The notes: generated by a model from the sequence alone, not told the origin. DNA of 64,000 nt from JAHECE01 sp963780675 (GCA_963780675.1 CAWACR010000003.1:1178001-1242000); one strand, 5' to 3'; shown: positions 35,879-45,328, counted from the stretch's first letter. A program made the numbers and translations.

Positions 35879-36565
35879 TTAGGGGGCCACAGCCCGGACA
35901 AACTCCGTCGATCCGCCCCGCGCCGTGATGATTCCAAACCAGAGGAACCATACGATCTGGAGCAAACCACCCACTACCTCAAGGAAGCCCAGGCCTGGCA
36001 CCGCCGAGAGCAGCGCGGCGGCGCCGATTCCGAGGCCGAGCCAGTTCAGGGCGCGGTGGAACACCCTCGCCCGAAGCGCCACCCAGCTCACCAGCAGGAA
36101 CCACACGCCGCCAAGAACGTCGCCGCCGGTTCCACCCAGGGCATCCGCAACGGGCTCCATCACTTGCCACATGGCCGCCGCCTGCCGGGGATCAGTGGCC
36201 TGCTGATCCACCACCACGGCCATACCGTGGTTGAACACCATGACGCTGGCAAGAAGCAGCCCAGCACGGACCAGCCCGAAGACGACCGCCACCTGGCTCG
36301 TCGCGGGAGCGTGCTCGCGGAGGTGGTGGTAGACCCCGAGTGTCACGACGATCAACGCGAGCGCGACGAACTCGAACGAGACGAGGTGCATGACGTACAT
36401 GCTCGTGAAGTTGTCGATGAGCACGGTGACCTTGTCGTTCGGGTCGGTGACGCTGGGGTAGTCCACCAGGAAGACGAAGTACGGGATCGCAGCGAGGTAG
36501 GCGACCGCGACGTACAACGCCGCGAAACCGCCTGCCCGCCGCAGGCGCGGAGCGTGTGACGGCAT
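35879..36565 (-). CDS. DUF4386-like membrane protein (paralog 2)
   Basis: A 228-residue protein with about six helices: GGFAALYVAVAYLAAIPYFV, MHLVSFEFVALALIVVTLGV, VVFGLVRAGLLLASVMVFNH and GGVWFLLVSWVALRARVFHR. The long loop between helices 1 and 2 and the late LNWLGLGIGAAALLSAVPGL match the layout of DUF4386 proteins, more distantly than the two flanking paralogs. Function unknown. Its start lies four bases downstream of the preceding gene's stop, which supports co-translation. Confidence 0.75.
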   Translation of the reverse strand: MPSHAPRLRRAGGFAALYVAVAYLAAIPYFVFLVDYPSVTDPNDKVTVLIDNFTSMYVMHLVSFEFVALALIVVTLGVYHHLREHAPATSQVAVVFGLVRAGLLLASVMVFNHGMAVVVDQQATDPRQAAAMWQVMEPVADALGGTGGDVLGGVWFLLVSWVALRARVFHRALNWLGLGIGAAALLSAVPGLGFLEVVGGLLQIVWFLWFGIITARGGSTEFVRAVAP

Positions 36566-36569
36566 GGTT

Positions 36570-37325
36570 CTACGCTCGACTCTCCACGGCCGGGAACTCC
36601 GGCACCCGGTTGAAGCCCTTGGCGATCAACCACACGGCAAGCACCATCTCCTGCAGGCCGATGGGGATATTCAGGGCGGTGTTCAAGGTGGTGAACCCGA
36701 ACTCCTGGGTGAACCCGGAGTAGAGAGTGGCCACGAAGGACAGCGCGACTGCGAGGAGGCCCCAGATCGACAACCATCTCGGGACGATGGTCGAGCGGTA
36801 CATCAGGTAGTAGTACATCCCGGCGCCGAGCAGGAATGGCAACAGGATCATGAAGTTCGGCACCCATTCCCGTACGGCGAGGAGCACTTGCACGGATGCG
36901 TCGGTCGAGGCGTTGTCGGTCCAGCCTGATCTCAGGGACTCCTGGGCCAGCGTGAGAAGTGCCAGGAGGCTGAGCGTGCCCACCAGAATCAGCACTCCCT
37001 CGACGACCCGCGCGGCCGCGGCCCCGAAGGCCATGGCACGGCCGTGGTGACGGAGCATGGGATAGAGAACAATCGCGATACCAGCGCCGGTCGCTGCCCA
37101 CACGAACTCGATCAGCGCCGCGAGCACCACTCGATCGTCGTTGACCGCCAGTCGCGTCAGGTCGACCGGGCTGTCCAGCATGGAACCGAGCGGTGCCACG
37201 CTCAGGACGCTGGCAACCGAACACACGATCAGAAGCACCCCGACGACGATGGCCGTGCGCCGGTGGGGCTCCCTCAGCACACCCTTCTCCTGGTCCCCGT
37301 TAACGTTCACACTGTGCATAACCAT
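36570..37325 (-). CDS. DUF4386-family membrane protein (paralog 3)
   Basis: From ATG 37325 (ATG 37319 also possible) the 251-residue protein has seven helices, starting TAIVVGVLLIVCSVASVLSV and including LAALIEFVWAATGAGIAIVL, VVEGVLILVGTLSLLALLTL and PNFMILLPFLLGAGMYYYLM, then YRSTIVPRWLSIWGLLAVAL. This helix order and the R-x-V-P-RWL-S-IWG turn are typical DUF4386. It is the promoter-proximal gene of the four-gene membrane cluster. DUF4386 genes often follow a regulator; none is visible here. Confidence 0.85.
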   Translation of the reverse strand: MVMHSVNVNGDQEKGVLREPHRRTAIVVGVLLIVCSVASVLSVAPLGSMLDSPVDLTRLAVNDDRVVLAALIEFVWAATGAGIAIVLYPMLRHHGRAMAFGAAAARVVEGVLILVGTLSLLALLTLAQESLRSGWTDNASTDASVQVLLAVREWVPNFMILLPFLLGAGMYYYLMYRSTIVPRWLSIWGLLAVALSFVATLYSGFTQEFGFTTLNTALNIPIGLQEMVLAVWLIAKGFNRVPEFPAVESRA

Positions 37326-37544
37326 CTTCACCCCCGCGGTCCGCTCGTGACGACGAAGGCCCGGCGTCGCGAGGCCGAAGCACCAGCCCGACTCTCCCAT
37401 TGCACTGCCGAAGGCGGGGAACCGCGCGGGCCCTTTGTCACGGAACCCGACCATCGAGCTCAGCCCAGATCAGTCGACCTAACGTGACGTGTGGATCCCT
37501 GATCCGCGGCGGCACAACCTCCTGAACAGAGGCTCTTCGTCCCC

Positions 37545-37768
37545 GTGGCCGGGACCCGAAAGGGCGTGACCCCTTGACCCCGGCATGAGGCGCCAACCGG
37601 TCCGCAGCCGTCCGCCCGGGTCCGCCGTCGACCGGAGTGGAAGCCGAACGAACTGGGGCGAACGGTCCCGGACGGGGGCGAACCGCGTCTCATGGCTACA
37701 TGGATGGCTACATGGGTCGCCGCGACCGCCACCGGCGACCCAGCGCAAGGCCCTGACCTGCGACGATG
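37545..37768. repeat. Left-arm repeat B (~220 bp)
   Basis: Matches 45104-45328 at most positions (for example ATGAGGCGCCAACCGGTCCG and CGAACTGGGGCGAAC). It contains two GGCTACA heptamers at 37694-37700 and 37706-37712 with a 12-base period, about 57 bases before the tRNA-derived core. Not present before core A, so it marks the end of cargo block 1. Confidence 0.7.
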
Positions 37769-37830
37769 TGTCGGGCTGACAGGATTTGAACCTGCGACCC
37801 CTTGACCCCCAGGTCTCGGCAACCCGTTCA
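37769..37830 (-). repeat. Attachment-like core B: tRNA-Pro(GGG) 3' half
   Basis: Identical to the 62-base core at 32454-32515. It joins the left arm of block 1 to the right arm of block 2, as in a tandem array of integrated elements that share one attachment sequence. Confidence 0.8.
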
Positions 37831-37891
37831 GGTGCGTCCGCCGTGGTCCGTCGCCGCAGGTCAACGGCACGCACGTACGGGCGCGGACGCC

Positions 37892-37944
37892 CACGAACGT
37901 GGGCGATAGCCGCCTGATGGCTACATTCTCGGCTACACGGCGTG
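37892..37944. repeat. Right-arm repeat B with paired GGCTACA sites
   Basis: Same block as at 32577-32629. It carries CCCACGAACGTGGG as a perfect inverted repeat and GGCTACA at 37919-37925 and 37931-37937. Its end supplies the stop codon of the small minus-strand ORF beside it. Confidence 0.65.
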
Positions 37945-38220
37945 GACGTTTGCGGCGCGGAGGAGTAGGGCGGGCGTGGGTCCGTGGAAGCCGAGGATGC
38001 TGCCGAATGGGTCGGCGATCTCGGCGACCCCGTTGCCGTCGGCGATGGCCAGGGATCCGCGGTGCAGGCGTGCGCAGCGGCGCGTCGAACGGACGAGATC
38101 CGCTGGCAGGTTCGCGTTTCGTAGGTGGACGACGGGGCTTCCGCCGACGGGATTGAGGGCGGTCTCCGCAGGGTGGAACCCGAACTCGAGGCTGCCATGC
38201 GACGAAAGAGACGATGCCAT
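37933..38220 (-). CDS. Hypothetical protein, 95 residues
   Basis: An ATG frame giving MASSLSSHGSLEFGFHPAET, then VVHLRNANLPADLVRSTRRC, ARLHRGSLAIADGNGVAEIA and a terminal LLLRAANVHAV. Residue use is balanced and unlike the shadow frames, so it is probably real or a gene remnant. No family is recognised. It lies at the very edge of cargo block 2 and its stop codon is inside the right-arm repeat, in the same relative position as the toxin gene next to core A. Confidence 0.4.
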   Translation of the reverse strand: MASSLSSHGSLEFGFHPAETALNPVGGSPVVHLRNANLPADLVRSTRRCARLHRGSLAIADGNGVAEIADPFGSILGFHGPTPALLLRAANVHAV

Positions 38221-38653
38221 GAGCGTCGCGCATGGCTCTCTGGTCGACCCTGAGCAGGTCCGCCCACTACAGCGCGACACGCCGGGGCCTATCGACAAAG
38301 ACTGACCACGGCCCGCACGCTGCCCCGGGCGGGGACCACGGCGAACCGGAGCATCGCGCATCTGTCCGGCTGAACCGGGACGTCCGGACACGCGTCGGTG
38401 GGCGCGAGGACGATCACGTGCAGCGCCTCGGCGGCGTGGCAGCCCATGGTCGACGGTCGAGAGCGAGCGTATTCGTCTCATTTCCCGGACGCGTTTATCG
38501 CCCCCTCGAGCGTGTCGGCATTCCAGCATTCGGCGCTGAGTCCACGGGCTGGGACGGCCTTTCCTCTTGTTGCCGGTGAACGGGGTCACTGATTCACTTC
38601 GCACCACGGTGCCGGCGCCGGTCGGACCCGCCCTGCAGGACGAGGAGTGACCC
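38221..38653. other. Leader region of the two-gene cassette
   Basis: About 430 bases without a supported gene. It is locally less GC-rich (around 38460-38580) than its surroundings, which fits a promoter region, but I cannot assign a -35/-10 pair. A GAGGAG ribosome site at 38642-38647 sits six bases before GTG 38654 and decides the start of the large ORF. Confidence 0.45.
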
Positions 38654-41600
38654 GTGCCCGATCAGCCCACGGCCCCGAGCCTGCTGAACGACGGCTGCGA
38701 CCAGGCCCTGCCGAGGGGCTCGATCACCCGACAGTTCGACTTCGGCCAGTTCGTCATCCTCACCACCGACGTCGCCGACCCAGCGACCGGACGAAAGGTC
38801 CGAACGCCACTCGTCATCAACGACTCCGTTCGCAGCGTCCCGGTGAGCGCGTCGGCCCGAGGTTCGGAATCGTCGGGACCCGGCCGGCTGGCCGCGCTCA
38901 ATGCGGTCGCCGGGGGCCTGCCGCTGCACCTCGCCCTCAGCGTGAACGACGCCGAGGGCATCCGTCGGATGCTCGCCGACCCGCCAGCCGAGGTGACGGT
39001 GACCACCGGCGCCCAGAAGCTCCTCGAGCACGGTGCGCTCGAGCTCGCCGGCGGCGAACGGTTCGCTGTCGACCTCTCCGGCGCCGAGGTCGCCGCCCTG
39101 CTGAGCGGTTCGCGGCTTGAGATCCTGGCCCAACCCGTCGGCAGGGGCGCACCACGCGCCGTCGCCGTGCAGGTCGACAGCGCCGAGGCGGTGGTCGACG
39201 AGGACGCGACGGCGCGAGCGCTCGCCGACGGCGTCGTCGCTGTCGGGGGGCGAGACGTCGCCGTCTCCCTCACCCGTACGAGCGCCGCCGCCCTCGCGCT
39301 CGGGCAGTCGACCGCCGCTTACGGTGCGGACGGCGGCGTCATCCGCTTCGCGCCGGATCCCGCAACGGGCCCCTCCGCAGTCGAGGGCACGGGATACGTG
39401 ATCGACGACGTCGCAGCGTTTCTCTGGGAGCGCCGGGTGGTGCGCCCCGACGGGTCGAGCGGCCAGGCCACCCTCGACGCCGACGCCATCCGGGAGCTCC
39501 GGCGCGACGGCGTGGCCACCGTTCGGCTGGACGGCGCCCCCGTGAGCGTCGCCACGCGGCAGGCGCTGGCGACTCCCGCCCTCGCGCCCCGGCTCTCCCG
39601 CGCCGCGGGCCTGCTCAGCCCGGGCACGACGCTCCCGGACGCGGCCGACCGGGCGCTGTCCATGTCCGGCGCGCGGGGGGCCGCCGTCGCACTCACCGGC
39701 GTACCGGGGGGTGCCGGGGCCGACGACGCACGAGCCCTCGCGCTCGCCGCCCTCCACGCGCTCGCGGCGGCGGGAGGGAGCGCCACCAAGATCGACGCGA
39801 GCACGCTCCTGGGCCGTGCGGGTGTGCACGACCTCACGGCGGGTCTGACGATCGCGCCGCCGGAGCCGCGCGGTCTGCCCGTCGCCCTCATGCTCGCGTG
39901 GCGCCAACTGTGGACGCTCGACGGCTTCACCCGCGGCGAGCTCCTCCAGACCATCGCCTTGGCGCCTGGGGAGGAGACCACCGTTGAGACCTTCTCCTGG
40001 GACCGTCGCACGAGCCGCCTCGATCAGTCCACCGAGACGGACGTGACGATGTCGGCCGAGGTCACCGACACCACCAAGGACACGGACGACGTGGTCAAGG
40101 AGATGACGCGCTCCAACGACTTCGAGTGGAACGTCGGGGGCACGGTCGACGCCTCCTACAAGACGCTCGTGGCTTCCGTGGACGTGCACGCCGACGCGGG
40201 AACCACCACCAACGACGCGCTCAAGGACGTCCTGAAGAGCACGACCACGTCGCTCAAGGAACGCACGGTCAAGGCCGGGACGGAGATTCGGACGCGTCGT
40301 TCCACCCGCATCACCGAGACCACCGAGGTGGGGTCCGAGTCGAGGGTCACCCGCCGCATCCGCAACGCCAACCAGTGCCACACCCTCACACTCAGCTTCT
40401 ACGAGGTGCTCGCCCACTACACGGTCCGGCTCTCCTACCTCCCGAAGCGGCTGCGCCTCGTGGTCATGGTTCCCAACCCGTTCGCGGCGTCTGTGGCGAC
40501 CTTCAGCACGGCGCACGTGCGCACAAACGAGACCGCCTTGCGCCGGTCGCTGCTCGACCCCGCGCTCGCCGAGGGCTTTGCCGCCGTCCGGCGACTCGAG
40601 GCCTACGCTTTCGCAAGGCGCGACCTCGAGGAGCGTGCGGCCCAGGCGCAGCGTGCTGCCGGCGCGCTCGCCGCGACCAAGCAGGCAACGGCCGGCGCGC
40701 GCGACAAGCCGGCCAACCCTGTCGAGGCCGAGCTCCAGGCAGCGCTCGCGTCCGTGGCAAAGGCGGCGTCGGCCCTGCGCGATCCGGCGTCCGTGGACCC
40801 GGCTGTCGCCACCGTGCTGACCACGTTCGAGACCGGGTTCCGCATTCCCGGGGCGGGGGGCGGGCTCGGGGACGCCATGAAAGCGCTGGCGGCCCGGGCC
40901 CGCTCCGGTGGCCTCACCCAGGCCGACGTGTTCCTGCTCGCCTTCGGCCTCATCGCCGAGGGGCGGCTCCTTGAGCTCGCCCCCCTGGTGACCGCCTGGC
41001 TGTTCCGCACCTTGCTCGCGGCGGTTCCTGGAGGTCCGGCGCTCCTCAGCGCGCTCGACGCACTCGCCGCCAGCCAGAGCCCGACGGCGGAAGACGCCGT
41101 CGCCCTCGTCTCCCTCGTCCCCACGGGCACGGCCGGGCCGAGCGGCTGCGGCAGCGCGCTCTCCCCGACGGACGAGCAGGTGACCAAGGTCTACGACGAG
41201 GTGTTCAAGACGCGCGGCGGATCCTTCCCATGGAACTACGCGGAGCGCTTCCGCGGCCGCGGGCTCTGGCAGCCCGACGACGCGGGCGTGCTCGCCGCGC
41301 TCGGCCGCCTGCAGAAGGCCGTTGCGCAGTACGCGTCGAGGCAGAGCGCACCACCGCTCGCGGGGGACGTGGCGGACGCGACGCAGGAGCACGCCGCGGC
41401 GAGCATCATGGACCGCCTGGAGTTCGCGTTCCCCCTCGAGGAGATGGCTACCGCCCGGGAGCGGCAGGACGCGTTGCTGCGCCACCTCGACGAGCACGCC
41501 GACTACTACCGCTACGTCCTGTTCCAGAACCTTCCGCCCTCGTCCCAACTCGACCACATCATGGCGAACTCGGGCGACCTGCTCTCCGTGGGCATGTTCG

Positions 41601-41941
41601 AACCTCACGCCGTCGGGTTTCAGCGCGACAGGCTCGCTATCCCGATCTCACCGACCGGCGAAAGTGCCCTTACAGCCCTGCACGCCCGCCTCGGTACCGT
41701 CCTCGCGCAGGCCAACCAGGAGGCCGAGGCCACGGCAGCGGCAGCCCAGGAGACCGCCCTATCTCTCGTGCTCCCAACCCCCGGCGTCACCGTGGAGTCC
41801 TCGCTCGGCACGTGCTCGTCCTGCGAGGACGACGTGGTGCAAGAACGCCGCATCTCCCGCGACCTCCTCCAGGCCGAGGTGGACCGCCGCCACAAGCGGC
41901 TCGAGGCCGGGGAGCTCGGCTCCTTCGACTCGGGAGAGTAG
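38654..41941 (+). CDS. Large protein of unknown function (1095 residues), cassette gene 1
   Basis: GTG start with GAGGAG six bases upstream; no frameshift over 3.3 kb. No signal peptide. Residues 1-410 are Ala/Val/Asp-rich with mixed strands and helices. Around residue 417 comes a conserved-looking block, WTLDGFTRGELLQTIALAPG then EETTVETFSWDRRTSRLDQS, followed by a Thr/Asp/Glu-rich stretch to about 570 (VTDTTKDTDDVVKEMTRSND, SLKERTVKAGTEIRTRRSTR). Next is CHTLTLSFYEVLAHYTVRLS near 575, an Ala-rich helical part (660-740) and a C-terminal helical third. A CSSC pair lies near 1055. I do not recognise a catalytic site. It forms a tight operon with the 406-residue gene. Confidence 0.85.
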   Translation: MPDQPTAPSLLNDGCDQALPRGSITRQFDFGQFVILTTDVADPATGRKVRTPLVINDSVRSVPVSASARGSESSGPGRLAALNAVAGGLPLHLALSVNDAEGIRRMLADPPAEVTVTTGAQKLLEHGALELAGGERFAVDLSGAEVAALLSGSRLEILAQPVGRGAPRAVAVQVDSAEAVVDEDATARALADGVVAVGGRDVAVSLTRTSAAALALGQSTAAYGADGGVIRFAPDPATGPSAVEGTGYVIDDVAAFLWERRVVRPDGSSGQATLDADAIRELRRDGVATVRLDGAPVSVATRQALATPALAPRLSRAAGLLSPGTTLPDAADRALSMSGARGAAVALTGVPGGAGADDARALALAALHALAAAGGSATKIDASTLLGRAGVHDLTAGLTIAPPEPRGLPVALMLAWRQLWTLDGFTRGELLQTIALAPGEETTVETFSWDRRTSRLDQSTETDVTMSAEVTDTTKDTDDVVKEMTRSNDFEWNVGGTVDASYKTLVASVDVHADAGTTTNDALKDVLKSTTTSLKERTVKAGTEIRTRRSTRITETTEVGSESRVTRRIRNANQCHTLTLSFYEVLAHYTVRLSYLPKRLRLVVMVPNPFAASVATFSTAHVRTNETALRRSLLDPALAEGFAAVRRLEAYAFARRDLEERAAQAQRAAGALAATKQATAGARDKPANPVEAELQAALASVAKAASALRDPASVDPAVATVLTTFETGFRIPGAGGGLGDAMKALAARARSGGLTQADVFLLAFGLIAEGRLLELAPLVTAWLFRTLLAAVPGGPALLSALDALAASQSPTAEDAVALVSLVPTGTAGPSGCGSALSPTDEQVTKVYDEVFKTRGGSFPWNYAERFRGRGLWQPDDAGVLAALGRLQKAVAQYASRQSAPPLAGDVADATQEHAAASIMDRLEFAFPLEEMATARERQDALLRHLDEHADYYRYVLFQNLPPSSQLDHIMANSGDLLSVGMFEPHAVGFQRDRLAIPISPTGESALTALHARLGTVLAQANQEAEATAAAAQETALSLVLPTPGVTVESSLGTCSSCEDDVVQERRISRDLLQAEVDRRHKRLEAGELGSFDSGE

Positions 41942-41943
41942 GC

Positions 41944-43164
41944 GTGGCGGCGCCGTACGAGAGCGCACGCTCCCTCCTGATCGAGACAGTGTGTCGCGAC
42001 ATCGCGGAGTCGTCGGCACTCCAGCAGGCGCGCGTCGACGCCTACCTGGACGGCGCGCTCCGGGCCGCCGAGCAGGTGCAGGACGTGCGGATAGGCCTCC
42101 TAGAGGCACCCAAGGAGGTCTCGGGCTGGGACTTCTGGTTCGAGATCGGGGTGGTCTTCCTCCTGGAGTCGAACGTCGTCGGCGCACTGCTCAAAGCGAT
42201 CGGTTCGCGCATCTTCGTACCGATGCTCCGGAGCAACGCCGTGTGGAGCCGTATCCCCAAGTCGGCGACAGGGCGGGAACTCATCGCGGCGGCGCGGCAG
42301 ATGCGCACGTGGCCGCCGCTCATCGACGCGACGACAGGACTTCGCGTCACCCCCTCATCAGTGCTCTCTCAGGGGTTCCGCGAACTGCCCGGACGAACAA
42401 GCCCGGACGCACTGAGGCTCTACCACTCCGCCATCCAGCAACTGGCGCACGTGATGGAGCCCGTGGACGTGGCCAACGGTGTGGCGAAGGCGGTCAACCA
42501 GGCGCGGACCTCCGGCGCCCCCACGAGTCCCTCGAGCGTTGCCGCCACCGACACCGCCGGGGTGCAGGTGATCTCCGGCGTCCAGGACTACGCGCGGCTC
42601 ACACGCCTCGGGATCCAGGTGCGCGCTGCGCGATCCATCGCATACGCGCGATCGGCGGCGTCGCTCGACGACCTAGACCTCCTGTCTAGGGCGTTCGAGG
42701 CGGGGGCGCTCGATGTCGGCGGCTCGGCGCTCTCGCTCGCCGACGTGGCTACCGAGTCGTCGCTCGCGGCGGAGGCGCTGATCTGGGCACGTCTCTACGG
42801 GTTCTGGCTCAAGTTCCCGGTCCCCCGCGGCCCCTCAGCCGGTCGCGCGAGCATGGGGCGGCCCGAGCTCGGGACCACCGACGAGGAGCCGCTCAAGGGA
42901 ATTCCGAGGCAGCTGGTGGAGTACTGGTTCACCCGGTTCGGGCCGGTTGTCGAGACCTGGCGGTCGGAGATGGGCTGGTCGCCGCAGCGCGGACCCCTCG
43001 ATCAGGCCATCTACCTCCGGGCGTACCTCGCGACCGTGTCCGCGCAGTTCGACGAGCAGGCAGCCGCCGCACGACCGACGCGGGGTTCCCGAACGGGGGT
43101 GCCGTCGTCGGGAACAGGGGCGCCGCCCTCCGGCCTCCTGGGACCGCTGAAGCCGCGCGCGTAA
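41944..43164 (+). CDS. Protein of unknown function (406 residues), cassette gene 2
   Basis: GTG 41944 starts two bases after the stop of the 1095-residue gene, so the two are co-translated. The N-terminal half is helical; residues about 60-95 include a hydrophobic span FWFEIGVVFLLESNVVGALL flanked by charges that could be a membrane or buried helix. Later parts: QLAHVMEPVDVANGVAKAVN, IQVRAARSIAYARSAASLDD and LVEYWFTRFGPVVETWRSEM. The last 45 residues are Pro/Gly/Ser-rich and probably disordered. No domain is recognised. An ISAzo13 element begins four bases after the stop codon, so the tail may differ slightly from the ancestral form. Confidence 0.82.
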   Translation: MAAPYESARSLLIETVCRDIAESSALQQARVDAYLDGALRAAEQVQDVRIGLLEAPKEVSGWDFWFEIGVVFLLESNVVGALLKAIGSRIFVPMLRSNAVWSRIPKSATGRELIAAARQMRTWPPLIDATTGLRVTPSSVLSQGFRELPGRTSPDALRLYHSAIQQLAHVMEPVDVANGVAKAVNQARTSGAPTSPSSVAATDTAGVQVISGVQDYARLTRLGIQVRAARSIAYARSAASLDDLDLLSRAFEAGALDVGGSALSLADVATESSLAAEALIWARLYGFWLKFPVPRGPSAGRASMGRPELGTTDEEPLKGIPRQLVEYWFTRFGPVVETWRSEMGWSPQRGPLDQAIYLRAYLATVSAQFDEQAAAARPTRGSRTGVPSSGTGAPPSGLLGPLKPRA

Positions 43165-43167
43165 GCC

Positions 43168-44484
43168 GTTAGGACCTGCGATGAATTAACTCAGCCGGGT
43201 TCGGGTGTGTTGGGTGGTGGGTGGAGCGTGTAGTTCCATTCGCCGTGGAACGCCTCGCGGGTGAGGATGGCGGAGGTTTCGAGGTCCTTGACCTGGGCGG
43301 CTGGGATCGTGACACCGGTGGGGTAGGTGGTGGTCGAGCTCGGCGTGGACCGTCAGTCCGGTGCGGGTGGTGGTCGCGGCGATGGTCTGGACGATGACCT
43401 CGTGGCTGGTCAGGGGTCGGCCGCGCCAGTTCATCGAGATGTGGGAGAAGAGGCGGTGCTCGATCTTGTTCCACTTCGAGGTGCCCGGCGGCAGGTGGCA
43501 CACGGTGATGTGCAGGCCGGTGCGTGCGGCGAGGGCGGCGAGCTCGGTCTTCCACATCCGGGTGCGGTAGCCGTTGGACCCGCCGCCGTCGGCGCTGATC
43601 AGAAGCCGGTGGCGCCGGGGTAGGTGGCTCGACCCGACGCCTTGCCACCAGCGTCCGATGGTGGCGACGGCGAACGCGGCGGTGTCGTGGTCGGTGCCGA
43701 CGGCGACCCAGCCGGTGTCGGCGGCGACGTCGTAGACGCCGTACGGGATCGCCTTGCCGACGGCCGGGTCGGGGAAGTCGTGGACCTTCACCGCCACGGG
43801 CTCACCGGCTGGCCGCCACTCCTGCCCGGCGTTCTTGTAGTCCCCGACGAGTTCCTTCTTCTTGGTGTCGACGCTGATCACCGGGTCCCCGGCGGCGATG
43901 TGCTCACCGGCTCTGGTCGTTGAGGTAGCCGAACTGGGCGTCCCGGTCCGGGTGCGCGGCACCCTCGATCGTCTTGGCGTTGGCCTGCAGGCTGTAGCCG
44001 AGCTCGTGCAGCAGCCGGCGCACCACGTAGTCGCTGACCTGGTGCCCCTGCTCGGACAACGCCCTGGCCAGCGCCCGGGTCGACTTCGACGTCCACCGCA
44101 ACGGCGACATCGGATCCCCCCGCGTGACCGGATCGATCAACGCCTCCAACGCGCCGACCAGGGCCCCGTCACGCGCCTCGGCCCGCTTGCGACCCCCGCC
44201 CGGACGCCGCGAACGCACGACCGCCAACGGCTCCACCGACCCCGCCTCGGCCCGCCCCCGGCGCACCGTGTCCGCAGCCACCCCGACCGCCCGCGCGACC
44301 ACGACCGCGCCCCCCGAGCCCAGCTCGGCTGCCTCCACCCCCAACCACAGCCGCCGCTGCAGCTCGCTCAGGTGCGGGCGCATCAGCGCGAACCGACGCG
44401 CCAGCGACTCCTCCAGGTCGGGCATACCACAACCGTAGCCGCCACCACCCCGAAAGCGGTGTTATTCCATCGCAGTCCCTTAGC
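43168..44484. mobile_element. ISAzo13-family insertion sequence
   Basis: Imperfect terminal repeats of about 23 bases lie at 43168-43190 and 44461-44484 (shared core CTGCGATG with ATTAAC/AATAAC inward). They enclose one ISAzo13-type transposase gene of the expected size; total length 1.3 kb. It sits directly behind the two-gene cassette. A target duplication could not be fixed. Confidence 0.75.
43191..44425 (-). pseudogene. ISAzo13-family transposase, two frameshifts
   Basis: The N-terminal part (44425-43904) starts MPDLEESLARRFALMRPHLS and ends GYSLQANAKTIEG. After a shift near 43905 the catalytic part follows: DPVISVDTKKKELVGDYKNA with the first Asp, LLISADGGGSNGYRTRMWKT, and VCHLPPGTSKWNKIEHRLFS with the late acidic residue, then NWRGRPLTSHEVIV. 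A second shift near 43345 precedes the usual ending ILTREAFHGEWNYTLHPPP. All family blocks are present, so an intact form is one or two bases away. Confidence 0.87.
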
Positions 44485-45103
44485 AGCCGAGTGCAACGTT
44501 CGCCGCCCCGCGACGGAGTTCGGCGGCCCCAGTGGTCATGGTCGACGAACGCCCCCAGTGACATCGTTGCGCCAGCCTCAGGACTCGGGGGGCCTTTCGG
44601 CCGGTCAAGGGGGAGTTGACCGGTCCCCGTCACAGACACGACCCGTGGCGCTCGAGGAAGGTGCCTGGACCCGACTCTCGTTCGGGGCTGACCCGGGGCA
44701 ATCGCCGGACGAGCCGTCCTTCGCCGGGCTGTCGGCGAATCCCACGGAAGCGCGCCCGGTTCCCAAGGCGCACGTACAGGCCGCGCCGCCCGCGCCGCGG
44801 CGCCGTCCCGAGCTAGCCCCCGGCCCAGCCGGCCCGTGCCCACCACGACCGCGACCCAGTCGCCGCAACGCGAACGGCTACACCACCACGCCCACTCCCC
44901 CGGTCCACCGCCGTGATCACGCCCCCAGACGAGACTCCATCCTCCTCGCGCGCGCACCACCGCATCCCGAAGGGCACCGGGGTGCGCTCCCGAAGCAGCG
45001 GCACAAGCGGCCAGCCCGTCGTCGGGTCGCGAGCGGCTACACCACGACCTTCCCGCTCCTCGGTCTGGTGACGGAACAGCCGCCTGGCATGCAACATCGC
45101 CGC
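44485..45103. other. Non-coding stretch between ISAzo13 and the third attachment-like sequence
   Basis: About 620 bases with only shadow frames. It holds two isolated GGCTACA heptamers, 44876-44882 and 45034-45040, in the same orientation as the paired arm sites. Otherwise nothing recognised. Confidence 0.4.
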
Positions 45104-45328
45104 GCGTGGCGGGGCCCGGGGAGACGTGACCTCTTGACCCCGGGATGAGGCGCCAACCGGTCCGCTGCCGTGCGCCAGAGTCCGCCGTCATCCGGAGTGG
45201 AAGCGGAACGAACTGGGGCGAACTGTCCCGGACGGGGGCGGACCGTGCGCGATGGCTACACGGATGGCTACATGAGCCGCACCGGCCGCCCCCGGCGGCC
45301 CAGCGCAAGCCCCTGACCTGCGACGATG
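45104..45328. repeat. Left-arm repeat C (~225 bp)
   Basis: Second copy of the block at 37545-37768, with GGCTACA at 45254-45260 and 45266-45272 (12-base period). It marks the end of cargo block 2. Confidence 0.7.

Noticed and set aside
38594..41608. 1004-residue minus-strand ORF
   Set aside because: It is the antisense shadow of the 1095-residue gene: rich in Arg, Gly, Val and Glu, no motifs and no ribosome site.
38654..43164. Contractile injection or known abortive-infection system
   Set aside because: No tail sheath, tube, baseplate, nuclease, ATPase or reverse transcriptase motif is visible in or near the two genes, so naming such a system would be unsupported.
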